Shown here in pieces: positions 40,030 through 48,875 of a stretch of 64,000 nt of DNA (position 1 is its first letter; every line of letters begins with the position of its first letter). The stretch is taken from assembly GCF_002006995.1 (NCBI RefSeq), contig NZ_MRUL01000021.1, positions 1 to 64,000 of the forward strand, in the 5' to 3' direction. This stretch comes from Izhakiella australiensis. Its GTDB lineage: Bacteria > Pseudomonadota > Gammaproteobacteria > Enterobacterales > Enterobacteriaceae. The notes below the pieces were generated by a model that saw only the letters and a list, made by a program, of their open reading frames with translations, ran no database searches and was not told the origin of the DNA. The position numbers were made by a program, and so were the translations under genes.

Positions 40030-41685
40030 TCAGGCGTGCATTTGCCGATCGTCGATGTATTTGCGTTGATCCGGCGGCGGCGGAATGTACTGATATAGCC
40101 AGGTTTCGCTCAATGTCTGGCTGCCGGTGCGCAGATAGAGGCGCATGTTTACCGCTTCGGTTGAAGGGCTGTTGGGATACCAGTCAAACAGAATGCGGTA
40201 GCCGTTGAAGGGCTCGACATACAGGATCTCCACCTGCTTGATGGTCCCGGAGCTGACATCAATCACCGGCGTGATGCCTTTCGGCGCGGCATCCTTCAGG
40301 TCGCCGCCGACAAAGTCAACGGCGAAGCGGCGCGCCCACACTTCGGGATAGTGTTCACCGGGCGCCCAGCCTTCAGGAAAGCCACCCATGCCGGTGCGCG
40401 TAGCGTAAACGCGCGCCAGATTGCTCTGTACCGGCGGCAGGCTGCTCCAGTAAAGCTTGTAGGAGAAGCTATGCTCGCTGCCGGCGGCGATCGCTTCAGC
40501 AGGCTGCCAGAAGCAAACAATATTATCCAGGGTCTCGCCGGTGGTGGGGATCTCCATCATGTCGATCGCCCCTTTGCCCCATTTGCCGATGGGTTCAACC
40601 CACAGGCTCGGACGTTTGTTATACCAGCCGATGACGTCCTGATAATCATCAAAGTTATGATCCGTCTGCAGCATGCCGAAGCCCTTCGGATTTTCATCTT
40701 CAAAAGAGTTGTAGGTCAGGCGCTGGGGATTATTCAACGGACGGCAGATCCATTCGCCTTTGCCTGTCCACATTTCAAGACGATCGGAATCATGGATTTG
40801 CGGATGAATCGTGTCACACACTCTGCGATCGTTGGTTCCGCAGCTGAACATGGTGGTCATCGGCGCGATACCCAGCTGCTTGATATCTTTGCGGGCATAC
40901 AGATTGTTTTCGATTTCCATCACCACCTGTTTTTCCTCACAGTGGATAATGAATCTGAAGGCGCCGGTACAGCTTGGCCCGTCCAGCAGCGCGTAGACGG
41001 TAAAGGTGGTGTCTCCGGCTTTCGGCGTTTCAAACCAGAAGGCGGTAAAATCCGGGAACTCTTCCTGACCGTTGCTGAAAGTGTTAATCGCAACGCCGCG
41101 AGCTGACAGACCATACTGGTAGGTATTATCAACGGCGCGGAAATAGCTGGCGCCCAAAAAGGAGACGATATCGCGGCTGCCAAGCTCCGGCGCTTTAAAT
41201 GCGCGGAATCCGGCAAAGCCCAGATCGGTTTTGCCTTCAAGCTGTTTGGCGTCGACGTGGGCGTCATTGTAATTAAACAATTCCGGGCGAAAGTGAATTT
41301 CACGCGCTTCGCGATTTGCCGGGTCGACTGAAAACATGCGGATACGGCGCTTAAATCCCATACCGACGTGGAAAAACTGCACGTCCATCTTACGACCATC
41401 AATGTTGTGCCACAGAGAGTGACCCGGGTCGTAGGCGATTTCGTTATAGGCTTGTGGCGTCAGATTTGCGAGCGTTGCAGGTAATGGCGCCGGGGCCCCG
41501 CCGTAGGGTTTTTTGGCGAGGCTAGCGGCATGTTTTTTCAGAACGTCAAAGTCAAATTGTTTCGCCGTGCCGTCGGCGATATCGGCATCCGCCCACGCGG
41601 AGCGCGCGAACAGCGTGGACAGGCCAGACATACCGCTAAGGGTTGCGAAGGCCATGGACGCTTTCATAAACATTCTACGATTCAT
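40030..41685 (-). CDS. opgD: Glucans biosynthesis protein D (OpgD/MdoD)
   Basis: OpgD is a periplasmic protein that shapes the backbone structure of osmoregulated periplasmic glucans. The 551-residue precursor has a Tat signal peptide (NRRMFMK twin-arginine motif at residues 2-8, hydrophobic stretch, likely cut after SAWA near residue 32). The MdoG/OpgD fold shows [21 protein letters not shown] and [13 protein letters not shown]. It is family-typical in length. In E. coli opgD is at a different locus; here it is inserted in the elaA-elaB interval. opgGH are not in this window. Confidence 0.93.
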   Translation of the reverse strand: MNRRMFMKASMAFATLSGMSGLSTLFARSAWADADIADGTAKQFDFDVLKKHAASLAKKPYGGAPAPLPATLANLTPQAYNEIAYDPGHSLWHNIDGRKMDVQFFHVGMGFKRRIRMFSVDPANREAREIHFRPELFNYNDAHVDAKQLEGKTDLGFAGFRAFKAPELGSRDIVSFLGASYFRAVDNTYQYGLSARGVAINTFSNGQEEFPDFTAFWFETPKAGDTTFTVYALLDGPSCTGAFRFIIHCEEKQVVMEIENNLYARKDIKQLGIAPMTTMFSCGTNDRRVCDTIHPQIHDSDRLEMWTGKGEWICRPLNNPQRLTYNSFEDENPKGFGMLQTDHNFDDYQDVIGWYNKRPSLWVEPIGKWGKGAIDMMEIPTTGETLDNIVCFWQPAEAIAAGSEHSFSYKLYWSSLPPVQSNLARVYATRTGMGGFPEGWAPGEHYPEVWARRFAVDFVGGDLKDAAPKGITPVIDVSSGTIKQVEILYVEPFNGYRILFDWYPNSPSTEAVNMRLYLRTGSQTLSETWLYQYIPPPPDQRKYIDDRQMHA

Positions 41686-42055
41686 GCCAGAAGTATTTCC
41701 CTTTGCTGAACGAGGATTGGAGTGACTGTCATGTGCGGCACATTACAGTTGTAGCCGGACGAACCAGGCTACCGCAGTTACGACATCGCGTCAGTTTAAA
41801 AATTCAGTACAGTGGAAATTTATCAGATAAATCAAAGAAGCGAAGTTTTTTTCCATCTCTGGCGGTGATTCGGGACCGGTTCCGGGCGACTGACAGCTTC
41901 AGAGCCTGACGCAGAGAGGACGAATCGGCGCATTCCTGGCCTGAGGTCAGCGCAGGAGGGGAATAATTGTCTATAGTTAATAACTGGCCCGTCAGCTTTC
42001 ATGCTCCGGCATTAAAGGGGAGGGGGAAGAGATATCAACAAGCACGGAGGAATAT
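41686..42055. other. Divergent control region between opgD and elaB
   Basis: 370 bp with no credible gene. It should contain the opgD and elaB promoters. I see no strong operator or hairpin. In E. coli elaB depends on RpoS, but no clear sigma-S element can be singled out by eye. Confidence 0.4.
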
Positions 42056-42367
42056 ATGGCAACATCTGCTGAGCCGTTTGAAACTCGCCTGGATGACGAT
42101 CTGGCGCTGCTGACTGAGACGCTGGAAGAAGTTCTGGCCTCATCCGGTGACCCGGCTGACGAGAAATATATTGAGCTGAAGAAAAAAGCTGAAAGCACGC
42201 TGAATGAGGTAAAAGATCGGATAAGCAACGCCTCCGATACCTATTATGTCCGTGCCAAACAGGCCGTTTACCGTGCCGATGACTATGTGCATGAAAAACC
42301 CTGGCACGGCATTGGCGTCGGCGCTACCGTCGGGCTGGTACTGGGATTATTACTGTCCCGGCGCTAA
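42056..42367 (+). CDS. elaB: ElaB, DUF883 tail-anchored membrane protein
   Basis: A 103-residue stress-induced inner-membrane protein related to YqjD/YgaM, which tether ribosomes to the membrane in stationary phase. It has a helical, charged N-terminal part (about 1-80) with RAKQAVYRADDYVHEKPW, then one C-terminal membrane anchor, GIGVGATVGLVLGLLLSRR. A ribosome site, CACGGAGGAATAT, lies before the ATG. It is followed by a terminator. Confidence 0.92.
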   Translation: MATSAEPFETRLDDDLALLTETLEEVLASSGDPADEKYIELKKKAESTLNEVKDRISNASDTYYVRAKQAVYRADDYVHEKPWHGIGVGATVGLVLGLLLSRR

Positions 42368-42387
42368 GCAAGTTATGATGTTATCTG

Positions 42388-42413
42388 ACGGGAGCCTGGT
42401 GCTCCCGTTTTGT
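42388..42413 (+). terminator. Intrinsic terminator of elaB
   Basis: ACGGGAGC (42388-42395) pairs with GCTCCCGT (42401-42408), followed by TTTGTTTT. Confidence 0.85.
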
Positions 42414-42492
42414 TTTGCCCTGCCATAACCAGTTGAATTTCCTTATTGACCCCAACACAATGGATAGCTCAACGACAGCGGACGGAGCGAAA

Positions 42493-43674
42493 ATGATCAG
42501 AGTTGAAATGCTGGCTACCGGCGATGAGGTATTACACGGGCAGATTGTCGATACCAACGCAGCATGGCTGGCGGAGGTACTCTTTGCCGAAGGGTTGCCA
42601 ATGACCAGCCGTATGACCGTGGGCGATAAGCTGGAAGAGCTGGTTGCCGCCCTGCAGCAGCGTAGTCAGATCGCCGACGTCCTGATCGTTAACGGCGGCC
42701 TGGGGCCAACCAGTGACGATCTTAGCTCGCTGGCGGCGGCCACCGCGGCTGGCGTCAAACTGGAAATGAATTCGCAGTGGCTGGCCACCATGGAGAGCTG
42801 GTTCGCCGAGCGCGGCCGGGTGATGGCGCCCAGTAATCGCAAGCAGGCTGAAATTCCGCAAAATGCCGAGATGCTGGATAATCCCGTTGGCACCGCTTGC
42901 GGTTTCGCCATGCAGCTAAATCGCTGCTGGATTTTCTTTACGCCGGGCGTACCCTCTGAATTTAAGCTGATGGTTGAACAGCAGATCGTACCGCGAATTA
43001 AAGCCCGTTTTGCCCCTGCGCCGGGACCGATTTGCCTGCGGCTGACGACTTTTGGCCGTGGTGAAAGCTCACTGGCCAGCGAACTGGAAGCCCTGACGCT
43101 GCCGCAGGGGGCCGTGATGGGCTACCGCTCTTCTATGCCGATCATTGAGCTTAAGCTGACCGGCCCGGCGGAAATACGCGCGCAAATGGAAATGGTCTGG
43201 CCTGAAGTGCGCAAAATCGCCGGCGACAGCCTGATTTTTGAAGGAACTGAGCCGCTGCCAGTGCAACTTGCCGACGAGCTTAACGCGCGTGGACTGACGC
43301 TGGGCATCAGCGAAAATTACACCGGCGGCCTGCTGAGCTGGCATCTTACCTCTGCCGGCGCGCCGCTCGGCTATGGCGAAGTGCTGCCCGTGCTGCATGA
43401 GACGCCGCAAGCGATGGCTGAGCGCTGTCAGGATTGTGCGCTGGCTCTGGTGGTCGGTTCACAGCTGGATGATGAAACGATTCCCTTCGTTTTGCGCACG
43501 CCGCAGGGCTGTTTTTTCCAGCGGGTAAAGCTTAATCTGCAGCGACACAGCCTGCGTATTCGTCAGGAAACCGTCGCCATGACCGCCATGAATATGCTGC
43601 GCCGCTGGCTGCAGGGTAAGCCGGCAACCGGCGGTTACGGCTGGGTTGAGGTGGTTGAGGAAAAACAGCTGTAA
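42493..43674 (+). CDS. yfaY: YfaY, CinA-like protein with degenerate amidase domain
   Basis: A 393-residue protein of the CinA family. The N-terminal MoaB/MogA-like (COG1058) domain shows MLATGDEVLHGQIVDTNA and NGGLGPTSDD, and GTACGF and FTPGVPSEF are also present. The C-terminal PncC-like nicotinamide-nucleotide amidase domain looks degenerate: the usual ESCTGG active-site segment reads SENYTGG. E. coli YfaY is similarly altered. So the first domain may act as a pyrophosphatase while the second is probably inactive. ATG 42493 follows GGAGCG; an in-frame ATG lies at 42415. Confidence 0.9.
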   Translation: MIRVEMLATGDEVLHGQIVDTNAAWLAEVLFAEGLPMTSRMTVGDKLEELVAALQQRSQIADVLIVNGGLGPTSDDLSSLAAATAAGVKLEMNSQWLATMESWFAERGRVMAPSNRKQAEIPQNAEMLDNPVGTACGFAMQLNRCWIFFTPGVPSEFKLMVEQQIVPRIKARFAPAPGPICLRLTTFGRGESSLASELEALTLPQGAVMGYRSSMPIIELKLTGPAEIRAQMEMVWPEVRKIAGDSLIFEGTEPLPVQLADELNARGLTLGISENYTGGLLSWHLTSAGAPLGYGEVLPVLHETPQAMAERCQDCALALVVGSQLDDETIPFVLRTPQGCFFQRVKLNLQRHSLRIRQETVAMTAMNMLRRWLQGKPATGGYGWVEVVEEKQL

Positions 43675-43704
43675 TTCTTGTCGGGCGGTTACGGCCCGGC
43701 AAGG

Positions 43705-43977
43705 TCACATATCGATTTCGATATCGCCTTTGGCCTGGCAGCAGCAAGGCAGTATTTCATCCGGCTGAATAAAGGCCAGCGGCTTGCTGGCATAGCAGAC
43801 TTCACCTTTTAGCAGACGCGTCCGGCACGAACCGCAGTAGCCTTCCCGGCACTGGTACTCAACGCACACCTTATGAGATTCAAGGGCATCAAGTAGCGAA
43901 CCATGCTGTTCCTTGCAGGGGATACGCGCGCCCGTTGAGCGCAGCGTAATTGTCGGTTCCACCATAATGTCTGCCAT
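43705..43977 (-). CDS. yfaE: YfaE, [2Fe-2S] ferredoxin for ribonucleotide reductase
   Basis: A 90-residue plant-type ferredoxin that supplies electrons to maintain the diferric-tyrosyl cofactor of NrdB. Cluster ligands are in CREGYCGSC (pattern CX4CX2C) and in LPCCCQAKGD. It lies two bases after the nrdB stop, the third gene of nrdA-nrdB-yfaE. The N-terminus (MADIMVEPT) is a few residues longer than E. coli; ATG at 43965 is an alternative. Confidence 0.93.
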   Translation of the reverse strand: MADIMVEPTITLRSTGARIPCKEQHGSLLDALESHKVCVEYQCREGYCGSCRTRLLKGEVCYASKPLAFIQPDEILPCCCQAKGDIEIDM

Positions 43978-43979
43978 GA

Positions 43980-45110
43980 TCAGAGCTGGAAATCGTTGAA
44001 GTCGTCGTCGTTGACCTCTGAGTCAATCTGTCCAACCAGGTAAGAGCTGACTTCGACTTCCTGCGGCGCAACCTGAACGTTATCGGACACCAGCCAGCTG
44101 TTTATCCACGGAATAGGATTGGAGCGGGTTTCGAACGGCAGCTCGAGACCCACTGCATGCATACGAATATTGGTGATGTATTCGATATACTGGCAGAGGA
44201 TATCTTTGTTCAGCCCGATCATAGAACCGTCGCGGAACAGATATTCCGCCCACTCTTTTTCCTGATTCGCGGCATCTTTAAACAGGTCGTAACAGGTCTG
44301 GCGGCACTCCTGAGCAATCTGCGCCATTTCCGGGTCGTCTTCACCGCTGCGCATCAGGTTAAGCATATGCTGGGTGCCGGTCAGGTGCAGTGCTTCATCG
44401 CGGGCGATCAGGCGAATAATCTTGGCGTTGCCTTCCATTAGTTCGCGTTCGGCGAAAGCGAATGAGCAGGCAAAGCTGACATAGAAGCGAATCGCTTCCA
44501 GCGCATTTACGCTCATCAGGCAGATATAAAGCTGCTTTTTCAGCTCATATAAGGAGACGTTGACCGTTTTGTTGCCAACCTGATGAGCGCCTTCTCCCAG
44601 CAGGTGCCAGTAGCTGGTCATTTCGATCAGATCGTCGTAATACTTCGAGATATCCTGCGCGCGGGCCAGAATCTGATCGTTGGTGACGATGTCATCAAAA
44701 ACCAGCGCCGGATCGTTAACAATATTACGGATGATATGGGTATAAGAGCGGGAGTGAATTGTTTCTGAAAACGCCCAGGTTTCGACCCAGGTTTCCAGCT
44801 CCGGAATGGAAATCAGCGGCAGCAGGGCAACGTTAGGGCTACGACCCTGGATGGAGTCCAGCAGCGTCTGGTATTTCAGGTTGCTGATAAAAATGTGTTT
44901 TTCATGTTCCGGCAGGCTTTGATAATCGATGCGGTCGCGTGAAACATCAACTTCTTCCGGGCGCCAGAAAAAGGAGAGCTGCTTTTCGATTAATTTTTCG
45001 AAAATATCGTATTTCTGTTGGTCGTAGCGAGCGACGTTGACCGGCTGGCCAAAAAACATCGGTTCGTCCAGCTGATTGTTTTTGTTCTGAGAAAATGTGG
45101 TGTAAGCCAT
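43980..45110 (-). CDS. nrdB: Class Ia ribonucleotide reductase beta subunit
   Basis: NrdB carries the diiron centre and tyrosyl radical used by NrdA. The 376-residue protein equals the E. coli length. Iron ligands are visible in [14 protein letters not shown] context, in [13 protein letters not shown]-like [15 protein letters not shown], and in [12 protein letters not shown]. The C-terminal peptide ends [10 protein letters not shown], the tail that docks to NrdA. The start MAYTTFSQ at 45110 is set by homology; the frame is open to 45149. It is cotranscribed with nrdA and yfaE. Confidence 0.96.
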   Translation of the reverse strand: MAYTTFSQNKNNQLDEPMFFGQPVNVARYDQQKYDIFEKLIEKQLSFFWRPEEVDVSRDRIDYQSLPEHEKHIFISNLKYQTLLDSIQGRSPNVALLPLISIPELETWVETWAFSETIHSRSYTHIIRNIVNDPALVFDDIVTNDQILARAQDISKYYDDLIEMTSYWHLLGEGAHQVGNKTVNVSLYELKKQLYICLMSVNALEAIRFYVSFACSFAFAERELMEGNAKIIRLIARDEALHLTGTQHMLNLMRSGEDDPEMAQIAQECRQTCYDLFKDAANQEKEWAEYLFRDGSMIGLNKDILCQYIEYITNIRMHAVGLELPFETRSNPIPWINSWLVSDNVQVAPQEVEVSSYLVGQIDSEVNDDDFNDFQL

Positions 45111-45193
45111 TGTGTTGTCCAGCAGTAAGGGGCGGAGCGAATCCGCCATACCATAAGGTCAGAAAGACGGGAGAAAGACTCTCCCGTCCGGCT

Positions 45194-47479
45194 TTAAATC
45201 TTACATGCGCCGCTTTCGCAGCCATCATCCTGAATCGAGGGGGCCAGATCATCCTGAGCGTCTTCCGCGCCATCGCGGGTGTTCTGGTAGTACAAGGTTT
45301 TTACGCCAAATTTATAGGCGGTGAGCAGATCCTTCAGCAGCTGTTTCATCGGCACTTTGCCGTTCGGGAAGCGCGAGGGATCGTAGTTGGTATTAGACGA
45401 AATCGCCTGATCGATAAACTTCTGCATTATTCCAACCAGCTGCAGGTAGCCATCATTGGAAGGCATTTCCCACAGCAGCTCATACTGTTGCTTCAGACGC
45501 TCGTACTCAGGCACAACCTGGCGCAGGATGCCGTCTTTCGATGCTTTAATACTGATATGGCCACGGGGCGGCTCAATGCCGTTAGTGGCATTTGAAATCT
45601 GCGATGACGTTTCGGACGGCATCAGCGCGGAAAGCGTCGAGTTGCGCAGACCGTGGGTTTTAATCTGCTCGCGCAGCGTTTCCCAGTCAAGGTGCAGTGG
45701 CTCGTTGCTGATGGCATCCAAATCTTTCTTATAGGTATCAATTGGCAGAATACCCTGCGCATAGGTGGTTTCGCTAAACCACGGGCAGGCGCCTTGCTCT
45801 TTCGCCAGCTCGTTGGAGGCTTTCAGCAGATAAAACTGAATAGCTTCAAAGGTCTTATGGGTCAGGTTGTTGGCGCTGCCATCAGAATAACGGACGCCGT
45901 GTTTTGCCAGATAGTAGGCGAAGTTAATCACCCCGATGCCCAACGTACGGCGACCCATAGCGCCGCGCTGCGCCGCTGGAATAGGGTAGTCCTGATAGTC
46001 GAGCAGGGCATCAAGAGCGCGTACCGCAAGCGTTGCCAGCTCTTCCAGATCGTCAAGGCCGTCGATGGCGCCGAGGTTAAAAGCCGAAAGGGTGCAGAGC
46101 GCGATTTCGCCATTTTCGTCGTTCACATCTTCCAGCGGCTTAGTCGGCAGTGCGATTTCAAGGCAGAGATTGGACTGACGTACCGGCGCGATGGTGGGAT
46201 CGAACGGGCTGTGGGTGTTGCAATGGTCGACGTTCTGAATGTAGATACGGCCGGTCGAGGCGCGTTCCTGCATCATCAGCGAGAACAGATCCACCGCGCG
46301 CAGGCGCTGTTTACGAATGCTGTTGTCCTGCTCGTAACGGGTGTAAAGGCGCTCAAACTCTTCCTGATCGGCAAAGAACGCGTCGTACAGGCCGGGCACA
46401 TCGGACGGGCTGAATAGCGTGATATCCTGGCCTTTCAGCAGGCGTTGATACATGAGCTTATTGATCTGCACGCCGTAATCCATGTGGCGCACGCGGTTGC
46501 CTTCCACCCCACGGTTGTTTTTCAGCACCAGCAGGCTTTCAACTTCCAGATGCCACATCGGGTAGAACAGGGTGGCCGCACCGCCACGCACGCCGCCCTG
46601 TGAGCAGGATTTAACCGCCGTCTGGAAGTGCTTATAGAACGGAATACAGCCGGTATGGAACGCTTCGCCACCGCGGATCGGGCTACCCAGCGCACGGATG
46701 CGTCCGGCGTTGATGCCGATACCGGCGCGTTGGGAAACGTATTTCACAATGGCGCTGGAAGTGGCATTAATTGAATCAAGGCTATCGCCGCACTCGATCA
46801 GAACGCAGGAGCTGAACTGGCGGGTTGGCGTGCGCACACCTGACATGATAGGCGTAGGCAGTGAAATTTTAAAGGTAGAGACGGCATCATAGAAACGTTT
46901 GACGTAATCCAGACGGGTTTCGCGCGGATAGCCGGAGAACAGGCAGGCCGCCACCAGGATGTAAAGGAACTGCGCGCTTTCGTATATTTCGCCGCTGACC
47001 CGGTTCTGGACCAGATATTTACCTTCCAGCTGCTTCACTGCCGCATAGGAGAAGTTCATATCGCGCCAGTGGTCAATAAAGCCGTCCATCTGCTCGAACT
47101 CTTCTTTACTGTAGTCTTCCAGCAGATGGCGATCGTATTTGCCCAGCTCCACCATACGCACCACCTGGTCGTACAGCGCCGGCGGTTCAAACTGTCCGTA
47201 GGCTTTTTTACGCAGATGGAAGATGGCAAGGCGGGCGGCGAGATACTGATAATCCGGCGCGTCGCGGGAAATCAGGTCGGCGGCTGACTTGATGATGGTT
47301 TCATGGATATCCGCCGTTTTGATTCCTTCATAGAACTGGATATGGGAACGCAGCTCAACCTGTGAAACGGATACGTTGTTCAGTCCCTCGGCAGCCCAGT
47401 CAAGGACGCGGTGGATTTTATCGAGATTAATACGTTCGGTGCGGCCATCGCGTTTAGTGACAAGCAGACTCTGATTCAT
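45194..47479 (-). CDS. nrdA: Class Ia ribonucleotide reductase alpha subunit
   Basis: NrdA reduces ribonucleoside diphosphates to deoxy forms. The 761-residue protein, the E. coli length, starts MNQSLLVTKRDGRTERINLDKIHRV (split), the N-terminal ATP-cone. It has SSCVLIECGDSLDSI with an active-site Cys and NLCLEI with the radical-site Cys in context, and ends CESGACKI, the C-terminal redox cysteines. The upstream region holds NrdR and DnaA boxes. Confidence 0.97.
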   Translation of the reverse strand: MNQSLLVTKRDGRTERINLDKIHRVLDWAAEGLNNVSVSQVELRSHIQFYEGIKTADIHETIIKSAADLISRDAPDYQYLAARLAIFHLRKKAYGQFEPPALYDQVVRMVELGKYDRHLLEDYSKEEFEQMDGFIDHWRDMNFSYAAVKQLEGKYLVQNRVSGEIYESAQFLYILVAACLFSGYPRETRLDYVKRFYDAVSTFKISLPTPIMSGVRTPTRQFSSCVLIECGDSLDSINATSSAIVKYVSQRAGIGINAGRIRALGSPIRGGEAFHTGCIPFYKHFQTAVKSCSQGGVRGGAATLFYPMWHLEVESLLVLKNNRGVEGNRVRHMDYGVQINKLMYQRLLKGQDITLFSPSDVPGLYDAFFADQEEFERLYTRYEQDNSIRKQRLRAVDLFSLMMQERASTGRIYIQNVDHCNTHSPFDPTIAPVRQSNLCLEIALPTKPLEDVNDENGEIALCTLSAFNLGAIDGLDDLEELATLAVRALDALLDYQDYPIPAAQRGAMGRRTLGIGVINFAYYLAKHGVRYSDGSANNLTHKTFEAIQFYLLKASNELAKEQGACPWFSETTYAQGILPIDTYKKDLDAISNEPLHLDWETLREQIKTHGLRNSTLSALMPSETSSQISNATNGIEPPRGHISIKASKDGILRQVVPEYERLKQQYELLWEMPSNDGYLQLVGIMQKFIDQAISSNTNYDPSRFPNGKVPMKQLLKDLLTAYKFGVKTLYYQNTRDGAEDAQDDLAPSIQDDGCESGACKI

Positions 47480-47520
47480 GTCGCGTTTTACCCTGTCCGT
47501 AATAAGAAAGTATCCCCGGT

Positions 47521-47561
47521 TTATTCACACACCGTTACGGTGTGGGTAACTCTGTGAATAA
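47521..47561 (-). promoter_or_regulatory. Two inverted DnaA boxes flanking a palindrome, upstream of nrdA
   Basis: TTATTCACA at 47521-47529 and its reverse complement TGTGAATAA at 47553-47561 match the DnaA box consensus (TTWTNCACA). Between them, CACACCGT-T-ACGGTGTG (47528-47544) is a perfect palindrome that overlaps the end of the first box. DnaA control of nrdAB is known in E. coli. Confidence 0.7.
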
Positions 47562-47609
47562 ACACTATATATAGGGGGTACTGGATGAATGAATCACTAG
47601 ATGGTGAGT
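47562..47609 (-). promoter_or_regulatory. Two NrdR boxes upstream of nrdA
   Basis: Box 1, ACACTATATATAGGGG (47562-47577), matches 14 of 16 positions of the NrdR consensus (acaCwAtATaTwGtgt). Box 2, TCACTAGATGGTGAGT (47594-47609), matches about 11. They are separated by 16 bp, about three helical turns centre to centre, as in other NrdR targets. Confidence 0.7.
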
Positions 47610-47932
47610 ATTTTAGTAATTTCCCCGACGGCTACAAGCCTTGATTTTTAGAAAATTTTGAGGTTAGCAATTCCGAATTAACTCAATACCGCATAGCCAA
47701 AGGGTTGTGATTACTGTCAAGCGCGATTATCAATCTTTTAAAATTTGATCGAGCGCTGGTTTCTTGTGCATGCAGTTAACGACTGGCTTATTTTTCGCCA
47801 CAACTAACCTGTTGCTGGATGTGCGCCGCGTTTAAAAATTACAGGCAGTCTGATCGGTTGTCGCTGGCCTGTAAAACAGTAAAACGATCTGTCAGCCAGG
47901 CTGGTGCTAACAATTTATTATGGTTGTTTTGA

Positions 47933-47956
47933 CGTCGCCGAAGGTCTTCGGCGACG
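47933..47956 (-). other. Hairpin downstream of ubiG
   Basis: CGTCGCCGAAG (47933-47943) and CTTCGGCGACG (47946-47956) form an 11-bp inverted repeat, 11 bases past the ubiG stop on the minus strand. There is no T-tract, so terminator strength is uncertain. Confidence 0.55.
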
Positions 47957-47966
47957 ATGCGCCCGT

Positions 47967-48698
47967 TTAGCTATCCTGGGGACGCTGGGCATGGAGCATG
48001 TAGTTCACGTCGACATTGCGACCGAGGTAGAACTTATTGGCAAACGGATTAAAATGCAGTCCGATAATGTGGCGTTCGCGTAGCAAAGTTTCATCGACCC
48101 AGCGCAACAGTTCGGCAGGGCGAATAAATTTTTTCACGTCATGAGTGCCGCGCGGCACCATTCGCAGCACATATTCCGCGCCAATGATGGCCATCAGCCA
48201 GGCTTTGCTGTTGCGGTTAATGGTGGAAAAGAAGACTTCACCGCCCGGTTTTACCAGCCGTGCGCAGGCCGCAACCACCGAGGCGGGATCGGGAACGTGT
48301 TCCAGCATTTCCATGCAGGTTACTACGTCGTAGTGGCCGGCATACTGTTCGGCGTGATCCTCAACGGTTTGCTGGACATAGCTGAGCTCAAGGCCGCTCT
48401 CTAAAGCGTGCAGCCGCGCCACCGCCAGCGGCTCGCCGCCCATGTCCAGACCGGTAACCTTCGCGCCCTCGCGCGCCATGCTTTCGCTTAAAATACCGCC
48501 GCCGCAGCCGACGTCGAGCACCGTTTTACCAAACAGACCGTTAGCGCGGCTGGCAATGTAACCCAGCCGCAGCGGGTTAATCCGGTGCAGCGGCTTGAAC
48601 TCGCCCTCGGTGTCCCACCAGCGTGAAGCCAGCGCTTCAAATTTAGCGATCTCCTGACTATCAACATTTTTCAAACTGGCTTGCTGTTGCGTACTCAT
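47967..48698 (-). CDS. ubiG: Ubiquinone biosynthesis O-methyltransferase
   Basis: UbiG performs both O-methylations of ubiquinone synthesis using S-adenosylmethionine. The 243-residue class I methyltransferase shows motif [14 protein letters not shown], the acidic loop [13 protein letters not shown], and [10 protein letters not shown]. The C-terminal [15 protein letters not shown] is characteristic. ATG 48698 (MSTQQQ) is chosen; an in-frame ATG lies at 48806. It is divergent from gyrA. Confidence 0.95.
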   Translation of the reverse strand: MSTQQQASLKNVDSQEIAKFEALASRWWDTEGEFKPLHRINPLRLGYIASRANGLFGKTVLDVGCGGGILSESMAREGAKVTGLDMGGEPLAVARLHALESGLELSYVQQTVEDHAEQYAGHYDVVTCMEMLEHVPDPASVVAACARLVKPGGEVFFSTINRNSKAWLMAIIGAEYVLRMVPRGTHDVKKFIRPAELLRWVDETLLRERHIIGLHFNPFANKFYLGRNVDVNYMLHAQRPQDS

Positions 48699-48821
48699 AG
48701 GCTTACCACTCCACGTAATTTTGCGCGAGTATATCGCGTTCTGCATTAAATGGGCAGGACGGCAAAAAAGCGCTATTTCCGCTTTTGCACCACGCTTTTC
48801 ATTCACCCGCAGAGCACTATG

Positions 48822-48830
48822 TGATATTAT
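48822..48830 (+). promoter_or_regulatory. Candidate extended -10 promoter of gyrA
   Basis: TGATATTAT (TG, one base, TATTAT) is an extended -10 element 45 bp before the gyrA start. No good -35 is seen, which fits extended -10 promoters. Confidence 0.4.
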
Positions 48831-48875
48831 TTTGCACCTTTGAATCCGGGAATAATTTAGAAGGAAAGCGCCTAC

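Larger units (their letters stand above)
47480..47966. promoter_or_regulatory. nrdA control region
   Basis: 487 bp with no gene, containing two DnaA boxes, a palindrome, and two NrdR boxes near nrdA (listed separately). The remainder (about 47620-47930) is AT-rich with no assignable element; it carries the promoter and any Fis or upstream sites. Confidence 0.6.
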
